A DNA stretch of 6,241 nucleotides from Bdellovibrionales bacterium (GTDB taxonomy: Bacteria; Bdellovibrionota; Bacteriovoracia; Bacteriovoracales; Bacteriovoracaceae): positions 1 through 6,241 of the forward strand of contig DAOVTR010000100.1 of the NCBI GenBank assembly GCA_030633015.1, in the 5' to 3' direction. The stretch's first letter is position 1. Each line of letters begins with the position of its first letter. Positions 1 to 6,241 of the stretch are shown here, piece by piece. A model generated the notes under the pieces. That model did not search any database. It was not told the origin of the DNA and saw only the letters and a program-made list of their open reading frames with translations. The position numbers and the translations under genes are program-made.

Positions 1-24
1 ACCTTTAGATGGGTACGGTATTTT

Positions 25-1371
25 ATGATTCAAATTAAAAAAGGGCTTGATATCCCAATAACAGGAAGTCCATCCACATCAATTGAAGATGGAAAAAAAG
101 TTACAAAAGTAGGAATTAATGGACTGGATTATGTCGGTATGAAACCAACTATGTTGGTTCAAGTTGGTGATCAGGTAAAAATTGGCCAACCTCTTTTTGC
201 TTGTAAAAAAGTTATTGGTGTAAACTACACTTCACCTGGGGCAGGAAAAGTTATTGAAATAAACCGTGGCGCCAGAAGAGTATTACAAACTGTCGTTATT
301 GAACTTGATGGTTCTGATGATAGGGTTGAGTTTAGTAATTATAATAGTATTGCAGTAAATGATTTATCTGATGAACAGGTCGAGTCATTGCTTGTTGAAT
401 CTGGTTTGTGGAATAGTTTTAAAACAAGACCTTTTTCTAAAGCTCCTGAATTAAAATCTAGGCCAAGATCTATATTTATAAATGTAATGGATACAAATCC
501 TCTTGCAATGGATCCTAACATTATAGTCACTAAATATGATGAAGAGTTTAAAGCAGGCGTTGTAGCCATTTCAAAATTATCAAAAGCAAAGACTTATGTT
601 TGTATTGAATCTAAAAGTAGGCTTGAGATTAATACTAACAAAGACATTGAGGTTAAAAAGTTTTCAGGACCTCACCCTGCTGGAAATGTAGGAACTCATA
701 TTCATTTTGTTGATCCAGTTAATCTTGAAAAAATGGTATGGAGTATTAATTATCAAGACGTAATAGCGATAGGTAAGCTATTTCAAACTGGTAAGCTATG
801 GACTGATCGATATATTGCTTTAGGTGGGCCAGGAGTTAAAAATCCAAGAATCTTAAAAACAAGATTAGGTGCAAAATTAAGTGAGCTGCTAGATGAAGAG
901 TTGGCTGAAGGTAACATGAGAGTTATTTCAGGCTCAATTTTAAATGGTTTGGCCGCAGAAGGTCCAATGGATTATCTTGGAAGATATAATAGTCAAGTTT
1001 CAGTTATTAGAGAGGGAGATGAGCGAGAATTTTTAGGTTGGATGGCCTTAGGAGCTAAGAAATTTTCTTTAACTAAAATTTTTCTTTCAAGTATTTTACC
1101 AGGCATAAAGTATGATTTTTCTACATCTACAAATGGTTCTGCGAGAGCAATAGTTCCAATTGGTCAATTTGAAAAGGTTATGCCCTTGGATGTTTTAGCA
1201 ACTCCACTTTTGCTTTCTTTAATAACTAAAGATTCAGATAAAGCACAACTTTTGGGTGCACTTGAAATGGATGAAGAGGACTTGGCATTATGTACTTTTC
1301 TTTGTTCAGGCAAAACAGATTATGGAGTAATTTTAAGAGAGAATTTAACAACTATAGAAAAAGAAGGATAA
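25..1371 (+). CDS. nqrA: Na+-translocating NADH:quinone oxidoreductase subunit A
   Basis: This is the peripheral cytoplasmic subunit of the Na+-NQR respiratory complex, which is involved in quinone reduction and has no covalent flavin. The 448 residues match the usual family length of about 446, and similarity runs end to end. Visible family motifs are the opening [18 protein letters not shown] at 124-129, MDTNPLA at 155-161, GPHPAG at 215-220 with a following [15 protein letters not shown] at 239-248, and [15 protein letters not shown] near 416-430, which retains the Cys423/Cys427 pair. There is no signal peptide or membrane segment, as expected. The ATG at 25 is chosen because the protein then begins exactly like known NqrA; an earlier ATG at 9 is out of frame. 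No clear Shine-Dalgarno is seen in the 24 bases upstream. It is the first gene of the operon, and its promoter lies outside the window. The family assignment is near certain. Confidence 0.98.
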   Translation: MIQIKKGLDIPITGSPSTSIEDGKKVTKVGINGLDYVGMKPTMLVQVGDQVKIGQPLFACKKVIGVNYTSPGAGKVIEINRGARRVLQTVVIELDGSDDRVEFSNYNSIAVNDLSDEQVESLLVESGLWNSFKTRPFSKAPELKSRPRSIFINVMDTNPLAMDPNIIVTKYDEEFKAGVVAISKLSKAKTYVCIESKSRLEINTNKDIEVKKFSGPHPAGNVGTHIHFVDPVNLEKMVWSINYQDVIAIGKLFQTGKLWTDRYIALGGPGVKNPRILKTRLGAKLSELLDEELAEGNMRVISGSILNGLAAEGPMDYLGRYNSQVSVIREGDEREFLGWMALGAKKFSLTKIFLSSILPGIKYDFSTSTNGSARAIVPIGQFEKVMPLDVLATPLLLSLITKDSDKAQLLGALEMDEEDLALCTFLCSGKTDYGVILRENLTTIEKEG

Positions 1372-1375
1372 TAGA

Positions 1376-2581
1376 ATGAAATTTCTTAGAGATTTTCTGG
1401 ATAAACAGGAGCCTCTATTTCTTAAAGGTGCAAAGCTTGAAAAGCTTTATCCTTTGTTTGAAGTAGTTGATACCTTAGTTTTTACTCCGGGTCAGGTTTC
1501 AAAAGGGCGCACTCATATACGTGATGGTATAGAGTTAAAAAGATTGATGACAGTGGTTATCATTGCTTTATTTCCAGCAGTTTTATTTGGGATGTATAAT
1601 GTTGGTCTTCAGGCAAATGGTGCCCTTTTAAAAATGGGAATTGAAGCTCACGAGGGATGGAGAGGTGCTCTTTATCATATGATGGGATTTGGAATAAATC
1701 CGGCAAGCATTTGTGGAAATACTATGCTTGGAGCATTATACTTTTTTCCTATTTACGCCGTAACTTTGGCTGCGGGAGGAATTTGGGAAGTTGTCTTTTC
1801 ACTGGTTCGAAAGCATGAGATTAATGAAGGATTTTTTGTAACAAGTATGCTTCTTCCTCTGATTGTTCCAGCTAGTATTCCATTGTGGCAAGTTGCTCTT
1901 GGAATTAGTTTTGGCGTGATTTTTGGAAAAGAGGTTTTTGGAGGAACAGGTAGAAATTTTTTAAATCCTGCCCTTGTTGCAAGAGCTTTTCTATTTTTTG
2001 CATATCCTGGGGAGATCTCAGGTGATCTTGTTTGGGTTGCAGCAGATGGATTTTCTGGAGCAACAGCACTGAGTCAGGTTGCTGCAAGTGGTATTGGTGG
2101 ATTAACTGTTACTTGGTGGGATGCCTTTTGGGGATTTATGCCAGGTTCAATTGGTGAAACATCAACTTTTGCATGTCTTATTGGCGCTGCCATTTTAATA
2201 TTTACAGGAATTGGATCATGGAGAATTATGCTAGGTATTGTTCTAAGTACCGCTGTATTTTCTTTACTATTTAATATGATTGGAAGTGATACAAATGTTA
2301 TGTTTGGCATGACTCCACTTTGGCATTTTGTTTTAGGTGGATTTGCTTTTGGTACCGTTTTTATGGCAACTGATCCTGTTTCTGCGGCCATGACTGATGG
2401 TGGACGTTGGATGTATGGTGCTTTGATTGGCTTGATGGTTGTTTTAGTTAGAGTCGTTAATCCTGCATTTCCTGAAGGGATGATGTTGGCAATTTTATTT
2501 GCAAATTTATTTGCTCCATTGTTTGACTTCTTCACTGTAGAAGCAAACATTAAGAGGAGGTTGGCAAGACATGAAAAATGA
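1376..2581 (+). CDS. nqrB: Na+-translocating NADH:quinone oxidoreductase subunit B
   Basis: This is the large integral membrane subunit, which carries covalent FMN, takes part in quinone and riboflavin binding and forms part of the Na+ path. At 401 residues it is slightly shorter than Vibrio NqrB (about 412-415). Many hydrophobic segments run from about residue 56 to the C-terminus, consistent with the roughly ten helices of the family. The flavinylation motif D224-G-F-S-G-A-T230 is intact, so Thr230 (bases 2063-2065) is the FMN attachment residue. Gly134-Gly135 and Glu138 in [10 protein letters not shown] correspond to the V. cholerae Gly140/Gly141 quinone-site glycines and Glu144. Asp384 in APLFDFF corresponds to Asp397, a residue implicated in Na+ uptake. 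A good ribosome site, AAGGA (1364-1368), lies inside the end of nqrA, 7 nt before the ATG. The gene begins 4 nt after the nqrA stop, so the two are probably coupled. Its 3' end overlaps nqrC by 11 nt. Confidence 0.98.
   Translation: MKFLRDFLDKQEPLFLKGAKLEKLYPLFEVVDTLVFTPGQVSKGRTHIRDGIELKRLMTVVIIALFPAVLFGMYNVGLQANGALLKMGIEAHEGWRGALYHMMGFGINPASICGNTMLGALYFFPIYAVTLAAGGIWEVVFSLVRKHEINEGFFVTSMLLPLIVPASIPLWQVALGISFGVIFGKEVFGGTGRNFLNPALVARAFLFFAYPGEISGDLVWVAADGFSGATALSQVAASGIGGLTVTWWDAFWGFMPGSIGETSTFACLIGAAILIFTGIGSWRIMLGIVLSTAVFSLLFNMIGSDTNVMFGMTPLWHFVLGGFAFGTVFMATDPVSAAMTDGGRWMYGALIGLMVVLVRVVNPAFPEGMMLAILFANLFAPLFDFFTVEANIKRRLARHEK
1424..1455 (+). other. Strong RNA hairpin in the early nqrB coding region
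   Basis: AAAGCTT (1432-1438) and AAGCTTT (1442-1448) are perfect inverted repeats around a GAA loop. A further AAAGG/CCTTT pair (1424-1428 with 1451-1455) lies outside a 3x2 internal loop, giving 12 base pairs in all. It lies 48 nt into nqrB and encodes residues 17-27. No T-run follows, so it is not an intrinsic terminator. Part of the symmetry comes simply from the repeated Lys-Leu codons (AAG CTT twice). Any role in translation or in RNA processing between nqrA and nqrB is inference. Confidence 0.5.
2553..2560 (+). promoter_or_regulatory. Strong Shine-Dalgarno of nqrC, inside nqrB
   Basis: AGAGGAGG is the best match to the anti-Shine-Dalgarno sequence in the window. It lies 10 nt before the nqrC ATG at 2571, inside the last codons of nqrB. 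It fixes the nqrC start so that the two genes overlap by 11 nt, and it excludes the out-of-frame ATG at 2578. Confidence 0.8.
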
Positions 2582-3356
2582 TAGTGTACAAAAAACATTT
2601 CTAGTTGCAACTATTCTTTGCTTAGTTGGTTCCGTTTTAGTTTCGACAGCGGCTGTTTCTTTAAAGCCTTTACAAGAAGAAAATAAAGTTCTTGATGTAA
2701 GGAAAAATTTGCTTCTTGCTGCGGGATTAATTAATCCAGAAGATGCAACCAAAGATGCAATTAAAGAAGCTTTTAAAAATGTTAAGACAATTGTGGTCGA
2801 TCTTTCAACAGGAGAGGTTGATAACGATATCGATGTTGAGGCTTATGATCAAAAAGCAGCTGCAAAAGATTCATCTCAGAATATGAGAATTGATGCAGAT
2901 AAAGATCTTGCTGGAATTAAGTATCGAGAGAAAAAATCGAAGGTATTTTTAATTAAAGACGGTACTAAAACTACTCAAGTAGTAATTCCAATCTATGGTA
3001 AGGGACTTTGGTCAACCATGTATGGTTTTATGTCTTTATCTACTGATACTAACGTTATTAAGGGTTTTGGTTTTTATGAGCATGGTGAAACTCCAGGCTT
3101 AGGAGCTGAAATAGATAATAAAAAATGGAAAGCATCTTGGATTGGAAAAATTGTTTTTGATGAAAATCATAAACCGATAATAGATATCATTAAGGGGACG
3201 GTAAATAGAAGTTTGCCTGCCGCTAAAAGTCAGATTGATGGAATCGCTGGTGCAACACTAACTGCAAATGGCGTTGAGAATCTTGTCGTTTATTGGTTGG
3301 GAGAAGATGGGTTTGGTCCATTTTTAGAAAAGTTTAGACAAGGGAGTGTGCAATGA
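2571..3356 (+). CDS. nqrC: Na+-translocating NADH:quinone oxidoreductase subunit C
   Basis: This subunit carries a covalent FMN and relays electrons between the iron-sulfur centre and NqrB. The 261 residues match the family length. One N-terminal membrane anchor (about 10-31) is followed by a soluble FMN-binding domain outside the cytoplasm. Landmarks are [11 protein letters not shown] (171-181), which is typical of NqrC/RnfG proteins, and the flavinylation motif D223-G-I-A-G-A-T229-L-T. Thr229 (bases 3255-3257) is therefore the FMN acceptor. The residue three before the threonine is Ala226, where Ser or Thr is usual in the motif. The start is set by the strong Shine-Dalgarno inside nqrB and gives a standard short positively charged head before the anchor. 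The gene overlaps nqrB by 11 nt and nqrD by 4 nt, suggesting coupled translation and equal stoichiometry. Confidence 0.97.
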   Translation: MKNDSVQKTFLVATILCLVGSVLVSTAAVSLKPLQEENKVLDVRKNLLLAAGLINPEDATKDAIKEAFKNVKTIVVDLSTGEVDNDIDVEAYDQKAAAKDSSQNMRIDADKDLAGIKYREKKSKVFLIKDGTKTTQVVIPIYGKGLWSTMYGFMSLSTDTNVIKGFGFYEHGETPGLGAEIDNKKWKASWIGKIVFDENHKPIIDIIKGTVNRSLPAAKSQIDGIAGATLTANGVENLVVYWLGEDGFGPFLEKFRQGSVQ

Positions 3357-3970
3357 GTATAAAAAAGACTCTTTTTGATCCTTTATTTAATAATAATCCA
3401 ATAGCGCTTCAGATTTTAGGACTTTGTTCTGCTCTGGCTGTTACAACAAAACTTGAAACAGTTATTGCCATGTCTGTTGCTGTTACAATTGTTATTGGTT
3501 TTTCAAATTTAGGTGTAAGCTTAATTAGAAATCATATCCCTAATAGCATTAGAATTATTGTTCAGATGACCATCATTGCTTCATTAGTTATTATCGCTGA
3601 CCAGGTACTTAAAGCATATTTTTTTAGTGTTTCTAAAAGTATGTCAGTCTATGTTGGTCTAATTATTACCAATTGTATTGTTATGGGAAGGGCCGAAGCA
3701 TTTGCCATGAAAAATTCACCATTGGCTAGTTTCTTAGATGGAATTGGAAATGGAATTGGTTATAGTATCGTTTTGATTTTTGTCGGTGTTTTTCGTGAGC
3801 TTTTAGGTAGTGGAACGCTTTTTGGCAAGACCATTTTACCTCTTGTAAATGATGGAGGTTGGTATCAAGGGAATGGACTTATGCTCTTGGCTCCAAGTGC
3901 CTTCTTTTTAATTGGTATTTTTATCTGGATCCTAAGGACATGGAAGCCAGAACAGATAGAAGAGGAATAA
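3353..3970 (+). CDS. nqrD: Na+-translocating NADH:quinone oxidoreductase subunit D
   Basis: This is an integral membrane subunit that, with NqrE, forms a pseudo-symmetric pair around an intramembrane iron-sulfur centre. The 205 residues compare with about 210 in Vibrio, and about six hydrophobic segments are visible. Cys25 in [10 protein letters not shown] and Cys108 in [13 protein letters not shown] are the expected cluster ligands (V. cholerae Cys29 and Cys112). Asp83 and Asp129, the latter in [12 protein letters not shown], correspond to the membrane acidic residues Asp88 and Asp133 studied in V. cholerae, Asp133 being linked to Na+ uptake. The start overlaps the nqrC stop as ATGA (3353-3356), and an AGGGAG ribosome site (3341-3346) lies 6 nt upstream. 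RnfE is the closest paralogue, but the neighbouring nqrA, nqrB and nqrF make this NqrD. Confidence 0.97.
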   Translation: MSIKKTLFDPLFNNNPIALQILGLCSALAVTTKLETVIAMSVAVTIVIGFSNLGVSLIRNHIPNSIRIIVQMTIIASLVIIADQVLKAYFFSVSKSMSVYVGLIITNCIVMGRAEAFAMKNSPLASFLDGIGNGIGYSIVLIFVGVFRELLGSGTLFGKTILPLVNDGGWYQGNGLMLLAPSAFFLIGIFIWILRTWKPEQIEEE

Positions 3971-3973
3971 ATC

Positions 3974-4585
3974 ATGTTTGAGCATTATTTAAGTATTATA
4001 ATTAAAGCAGTTTTTATTGAAAATTTGGCACTAAGTTTCTTTCTAGGAATGTGTACATTCCTAGCAGTATCCAAAAAAGTTAAAACTTCAATTGGACTTG
4101 GTGTAGCAGTTGTAGTCGTTCAGGCAATTACTGTTCCTGCAAATAATTTAATTTATAACTATCTTTTAAAAGATGGAGCACTTGCTTGGGCCGGTCTTCC
4201 AGGTGTCGATTTATCTTTTTTAGGACTGATTAGTTATATTGGAGTTATTGCGGCCATGGTGCAAATTTTGGAAATGACTTTAGATAAGTATTTCCCCGCT
4301 CTCTACGCAAGCTTAGGAATTTTTCTACCTCTGATTACAGTTAACTGTGCTATTTTGGGCGGTTCTTTGTTTATGGTTGAAAGAGATTATAATTTTGCAG
4401 AAAGTGTTGCATACGGTGTTGGATCAGGATTTGGTTGGTCTTTAGCAATTGTTGCCTTAGCTGGTATTAGAGAGAAGATGACATATAGTAATGTACCTCC
4501 GGCCTTAAGAGGTCTTGGCATCACTTTTATTGTTGTTGGACTTATGGCATTTGGCTTCCTGGCATTTTCAGGGATTCAACTTTAA
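3974..4585 (+). CDS. nqrE: Na+-translocating NADH:quinone oxidoreductase subunit E
   Basis: This is the membrane partner of NqrD, with about six hydrophobic segments and 203 residues (family about 198). It is one of the best conserved proteins here. Family signatures are [20 protein letters not shown] (15-34), QILEM (97-101), [14 protein letters not shown] (118-131) and the tail [16 protein letters not shown]. Cys27 and Cys125 supply the NqrE ligands of the intramembrane iron-sulfur centre (V. cholerae Cys26 and Cys120). Glu100 corresponds to V. cholerae Glu95, implicated in Na+ binding. The ATG at 3974 follows the nqrD stop by 3 nt, with AGAGGA (3961-3966) 7 nt upstream. A perfect 9-bp hairpin lies over codons 24-31, including the Cys27 codon. 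RnfA is the paralogue in Rnf complexes and is excluded by context. Confidence 0.98.
   Translation: MFEHYLSIIIKAVFIENLALSFFLGMCTFLAVSKKVKTSIGLGVAVVVVQAITVPANNLIYNYLLKDGALAWAGLPGVDLSFLGLISYIGVIAAMVQILEMTLDKYFPALYASLGIFLPLITVNCAILGGSLFMVERDYNFAESVAYGVGSGFGWSLAIVALAGIREKMTYSNVPPALRGLGITFIVVGLMAFGFLAFSGIQL
4043..4064 (+). repeat. Perfect 9-bp inverted repeat within nqrE
   Basis: CTAGGAATG (4043-4051) and CATTCCTAG (4056-4064) are exact reverse complements separated by the loop TGTA. The repeat lies about 70 nt into nqrE and covers the codons of Leu24 through the first base of Ala31, including the iron-sulfur ligand Cys27. The symmetry depends on synonymous choices: CTA is used twice for Leu and TTC for Phe, although TTA/CTT and TTT are much commoner in these genes. 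No T-tract follows, so it is not a terminator. A function is inferred only. Confidence 0.6.
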
Positions 4586-4631
4586 TTAATATGAGTATTT
4601 TTAACTTTATAGTTTAAAAAGAGAGATATAC
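4586..4631 (+). other. nqrE-nqrF spacer, the only true gap in the operon
   Basis: These 46 nt are nearly all A and T. They contain an AT-only imperfect hairpin with core AACT (4603-4606), loop TTAT and AGTT (4611-4614), flanked by T- and A-runs. A modest purine-rich ribosome site GAGAG (4621-4625) lies 6 nt before the nqrF ATG. The hairpin could influence nqrF initiation or act as a processing site, but it is weak. No convincing promoter pair is visible. Confidence 0.45.
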
Positions 4632-5849
4632 ATGAACATTATTTTACTTGGCGTTGGAATGTTTACTTTGGTGGTTCTTGCCTTGGTAACTATTATTTTA
4701 TTGGCTAAATCCAAACTGGTAAACTCAGGCGATGTGACAATCAAAGTTAATGGCGAAAGAGATTTAGTAGTACCTGCTGGTGATAAACTGCTAAATGTTT
4801 TGTCAGGACAAAAGATTTTTATTGCTTCGGCTTGTGGAGGTGGTGGAACTTGTGGGCAGTGTAACCTTGTTGTTAAAGAAGGTGGAGGAGACATTTTACC
4901 TACAGAGCTTGACCATATTACAAAAAAAGCAGCTAGAAATGGTGAGAGATTGGCATGTCAGGTTGGCGTTAAAAGAGATATGAAAATAGAAGTTCCTGAA
5001 GAAGTTTTTGGAGTTAAGAAGTGGGAATGTACTGTAATTTCCAATCGAAATGTTGCCACCTTTATTAAGGAATTTGTAGTTGAGCTTCCTAAAGATGAGG
5101 ATGTTCCTTTTAGGGCCGGTGGTTATATTCAAATTGAGTGTCCACCTCATAAAATTAATTACAAAGATTTTGATATAGAAGAGGAGTATCGAGAAGATTG
5201 GGATACTTTTAAAATGTGGGATTTTGTTTCTGATGTAAAAGAAGAAACAGTAAGAGCTTATTCAATGGCAAGTTATCCTGAAGAGAAAGGGACTATTATG
5301 CTAAATGTTCGAATTGCTTCACCTCCTCCTGGAACAAAAGGCATCCCTCCTGGAATAATGTCATCTTATATTTTTAATTTAAAACCTGGAGATAAAGTAA
5401 CGATTTCCGGTCCGTTTGGAGAGTTTTTTGCTAGAGAGACTGATAAAGAGATGATTTTTATTGGCGGTGGAGCAGGAATGGCCCCAATGAGATCTCATAT
5501 TTTTGATCAATTAAAGAGAATTAAGTCTACTCGTAAAATGACTTATTGGTATGGAGCAAGATCTAAAAAAGAGATGTTTTATATTGAAGAGTTTGATGAA
5601 CTTCAAGAAAAGAATCCTAATTTTAAATGGCATTGTGCTTTGTCTGATCCACTTCCAGAAGATAACTGGACTGGTTATACAGGATTTATTCATAATGTAA
5701 TCTTAAATGAACAATTAAAAAATCATCAAGCACCAGAAGATTGCGAATACTATTTATGTGGCCCTCCAATAATGAATCAATGTGTAACAGATATGCTTAT
5801 TGATCAGGGAGTAGAACCAGAAGATATTATGTTGGATGATTTTGGTTAA
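4632..5849 (+). CDS. nqrF: Na+-translocating NADH:quinone oxidoreductase subunit F
   Basis: This is the electron-input subunit. It oxidises NADH at FAD and passes electrons to a [2Fe-2S] cluster on the cytoplasmic side. The 405 residues match the family (about 408). One N-terminal membrane helix (about 4-25) anchors it. The plant-type ferredoxin domain (about 33-125) has ligands Cys68, Cys74, Cys77 and Cys109 in C-x5-C-x2-C-x31-C spacing, within [11 protein letters not shown]. The ferredoxin-reductase part has the FAD motif RAYSMAS (208-214), PPGIMSSYI (239-247), GPFGEFF (260-266), the NAD(H)-loop motif [13 protein letters not shown] (277-289), CGPP (376-379) and the conserved end LDDFG. The start follows the 46-nt spacer and has only a modest ribosome site. 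It is the last intact gene of the operon; its stop lies 7 nt before the ATG of the apbE-like gene and 31 nt before an intrinsic terminator. Confidence 0.98.
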   Translation: MNIILLGVGMFTLVVLALVTIILLAKSKLVNSGDVTIKVNGERDLVVPAGDKLLNVLSGQKIFIASACGGGGTCGQCNLVVKEGGGDILPTELDHITKKAARNGERLACQVGVKRDMKIEVPEEVFGVKKWECTVISNRNVATFIKEFVVELPKDEDVPFRAGGYIQIECPPHKINYKDFDIEEEYREDWDTFKMWDFVSDVKEETVRAYSMASYPEEKGTIMLNVRIASPPPGTKGIPPGIMSSYIFNLKPGDKVTISGPFGEFFARETDKEMIFIGGGAGMAPMRSHIFDQLKRIKSTRKMTYWYGARSKKEMFYIEEFDELQEKNPNFKWHCALSDPLPEDNWTGYTGFIHNVILNEQLKNHQAPEDCEYYLCGPPIMNQCVTDMLIDQGVEPEDIMLDDFG

Positions 5850-5880
5850 AATTATTATGAAAAAATTATTAAATATTTTA

Positions 5881-5910
5881 GTCCCAGGAGTAATTCTGGG
5901 ACTTTTTTTT
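5881..5910 (+). terminator. Rho-independent terminator after nqrF, inside apbE codons
   Basis: GTCCCAG (5881-5887), loop GAGTAATT and CTGGGAC (5896-5902) form a perfect 7-bp GC-rich stem, extendable by an A-T pair. Eight consecutive T residues (5903-5910) follow directly. This is a canonical intrinsic terminator in an otherwise AT-rich stretch, oriented to end the nqr transcript 31 nt after the nqrF stop. The reverse strand lacks a comparable T-run. The same bases encode residues 9-18 of the ApbE signal peptide (VPGVILGLFF), so full-length apbE transcription requires read-through. Confidence 0.85.
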
Positions 5911-6111
5911 ATTAGTTGTATGCCCATACAAAAGAAGTTGGAAGAGATTCATGGTCGAACTATGGGGACAACGTATTCAATTAAATATTTTTCTTCATCA
6001 AAATCAACTCCAGTAAATAGCTCTGTAAAACAGAAAGTTGAAAATGCTTTAGAGTTAATTAATAATCAAATGTCTACTTACCTGAAATCTTCAGAGTTAT
6101 CTAAGTTTAAT

Positions 6112-6173
6112 AGATTAATCGTTAAATTTTCTATATTACCAGATAGGAAATTATATGCAGTATTATTCGGTCA
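6112..6173. other. Unassigned sequence after the apbE break
   Basis: From about 6112 no forward frame continues the ApbE family, and the other two forward frames contain stops at once. The stretch includes the 8-base palindrome GATTAATC (6113-6120) close to the point where ApbE similarity ends. I see no terminal repeats, tRNA or recognisable gene. It may be intergenic DNA downstream of a minus-strand gene, joined to apbE by a rearrangement or an assembly error. Confidence 0.35.
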
Positions 6174-6236
6174 TCAGCAAGATTTTATCTGTCTTTTTAT
6201 CTTTTCAATCATCTGACGAATCCTTTCGCGAGTGTA
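6174..6236 (-). pseudogene. Possible sigma-70 region 4.2-like C-terminal tail, fragment
   Basis: On the minus strand, 20 open codons read YTRERIRQMIEKIKRQIKSC and end in TGA (6174-6176), with a second TGA directly after it. TRERIRQ is the well-known recognition-helix sequence of sigma-70 region 4.2 (typically followed by IE-x-KAL-x-KL), and a short basic tail after it is usual in such proteins. An in-frame TGA (6237-6239) sits directly before the tyrosine, so as given this is not an intact 3' end of a longer gene. It could be a remnant, a sequencing error at the window edge (TGA for GGA would restore a common Gly-Tyr) or chance similarity. Confidence 0.3.
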
Positions 6237-6241
6237 TCATG

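Larger units (their letters stand above)
5857..6216 (+). pseudogene. apbE: ApbE-type FMN transferase lipoprotein, 3'-truncated
   Basis: ApbE proteins transfer FMN from FAD to the threonines of NqrB and NqrC outside the cytoplasmic membrane. The reading frame starts MKKLLNILVP, has a hydrophobic stretch to residue 20 and a lipobox-like FIS-C21, so it would be a lipoprotein. The ApbE signature GRTMGTTYSIKYF (33-45) and the following QMSTYLKSSELSKFN (71-85) are clear. After Asn85 (base 6111) the similarity stops, and the frame runs 34 unrelated residues to a TGA at 6214-6216. The family is about 300-350 residues, so the FAD- and metal-binding core (GGAFDPTVGPLVNLWGF-type and later motifs) is missing. 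I chose ATG 5857 over the in-frame ATG 5836, which overlaps nqrF, because 5857 gives a normal lipoprotein signal. Neither has a good ribosome site, so expression may rely on coupling with nqrF. A terminator hairpin lies over codons 9-18. A contig-end or assembly artefact is an alternative to a true pseudogene. Confidence 0.75.

Noticed and set aside
2074..2610. Long open frame of 178 codons on the minus strand opposite nqrB
   Set aside because: It lies entirely over nqrB apart from its first bases, has no recognisable motif or ribosome site, and arises from the codon pattern of the hydrophobic nqrB gene.
2602..2613. 12-bp perfect palindrome TAGTTGCAACTA in nqrC
   Set aside because: It has no loop for an RNA hairpin and no second copy nearby, and it lies in the membrane-anchor codons. 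It may be chance.
2735..2772. Imperfect tandem repeat around GATGCAA in nqrC
   Set aside because: It is short and imperfect and encodes an ordinary Lys/Asp/Ala-rich helix.
4584..4613. TATAGT resembling a -10 box before nqrF
   Set aside because: There is no matching -35 element at proper spacing, and such hexamers are frequent in this AT-rich sequence.
4591..4617. Eight-codon ORF (MSIFNFIV) in the nqrE-nqrF spacer as a leader peptide
   Set aside because: It has no ribosome site, no regulatory codon run, and is expected by chance in AT-rich DNA.
5322..5355. Direct repeat CCTCCTGGAA twice in nqrF
   Set aside because: It encodes the conserved Pro-Pro-Gly motifs of NqrF and is explained by the protein.
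25..5849. Rnf complex instead of Nqr
   Set aside because: NqrA and the NADH-oxidising NqrF are present and the RnfB/RnfC polyferredoxin-type subunits are absent.
6237..6239. TGA read as glycine (recoded UGA) before the sigma-like tail
   Set aside because: nqrB and nqrC end at TGA exactly where the family ends, so TGA is a normal stop in this genome.
6112..6241. Simple frameshift with ApbE continuing in another forward frame
   Set aside because: Neither alternative forward frame shows the expected ApbE residues in the remaining 43 codons, although a variable stretch there means this cannot be wholly excluded.

Overview
The window holds one complete Na+-translocating NADH:quinone oxidoreductase (Na+-NQR) operon, nqrABCDEF, on the + strand (25-5849). 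It is followed by the broken 5' end of a gene for the ApbE-type flavin transferase that normally flavinylates this complex. The DNA is AT-rich. Gene order, protein lengths and cofactor motifs match the classic bacterial Nqr type, and NqrA and NqrF rule out the related Rnf complex. This points to a Gram-negative, probably marine or salt-adapted bacterium. An AT-rich marine predatory lineage such as Halobacteriovorax would fit, but nothing here proves a genus.

Layout: nqrA (25-1371) starts 24 bases into the window, so its promoter is not visible. nqrB follows after 4 nt, nqrC overlaps nqrB by 11 nt, nqrD overlaps nqrC by 4 nt (ATGA), and nqrE follows nqrD after 3 nt. The only real gap in the operon is 46 nt before nqrF. 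This packing indicates a single transcript with translational coupling. A textbook intrinsic terminator sits 31 nt after the nqrF stop (5881-5910). It lies inside the signal-peptide codons of the apbE-like reading frame that begins at 5857.

The genes form one machine. NqrF takes electrons from NADH through FAD and a [2Fe-2S] cluster. The membrane pair NqrD/NqrE holds an intramembrane iron-sulfur centre. NqrC and NqrB carry covalent FMN on threonines (Thr229 and Thr230 here), and NqrB/NqrA complete electron delivery to quinone coupled to Na+ export. All cysteines, flavin threonines and membrane acidic residues I know to matter in the Vibrio cholerae enzyme are present, so the complex looks functional. 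ApbE should attach the FMNs, yet its copy here loses family resemblance at about residue 85 (near base 6111). The last 130 bases do not read as ApbE in any forward frame. The final 65 bases, read on the minus strand, instead encode a short sigma-70 region 4.2-like tail bounded by stop codons.

Most of the window is a well-known system. What deserves attention is the dual-coding terminator in apbE, the break in apbE, the unidentified sequence after it, and two strong hairpins early in the nqrB and nqrE coding regions. I see no RNA gene, CRISPR array or recognisable insertion sequence.
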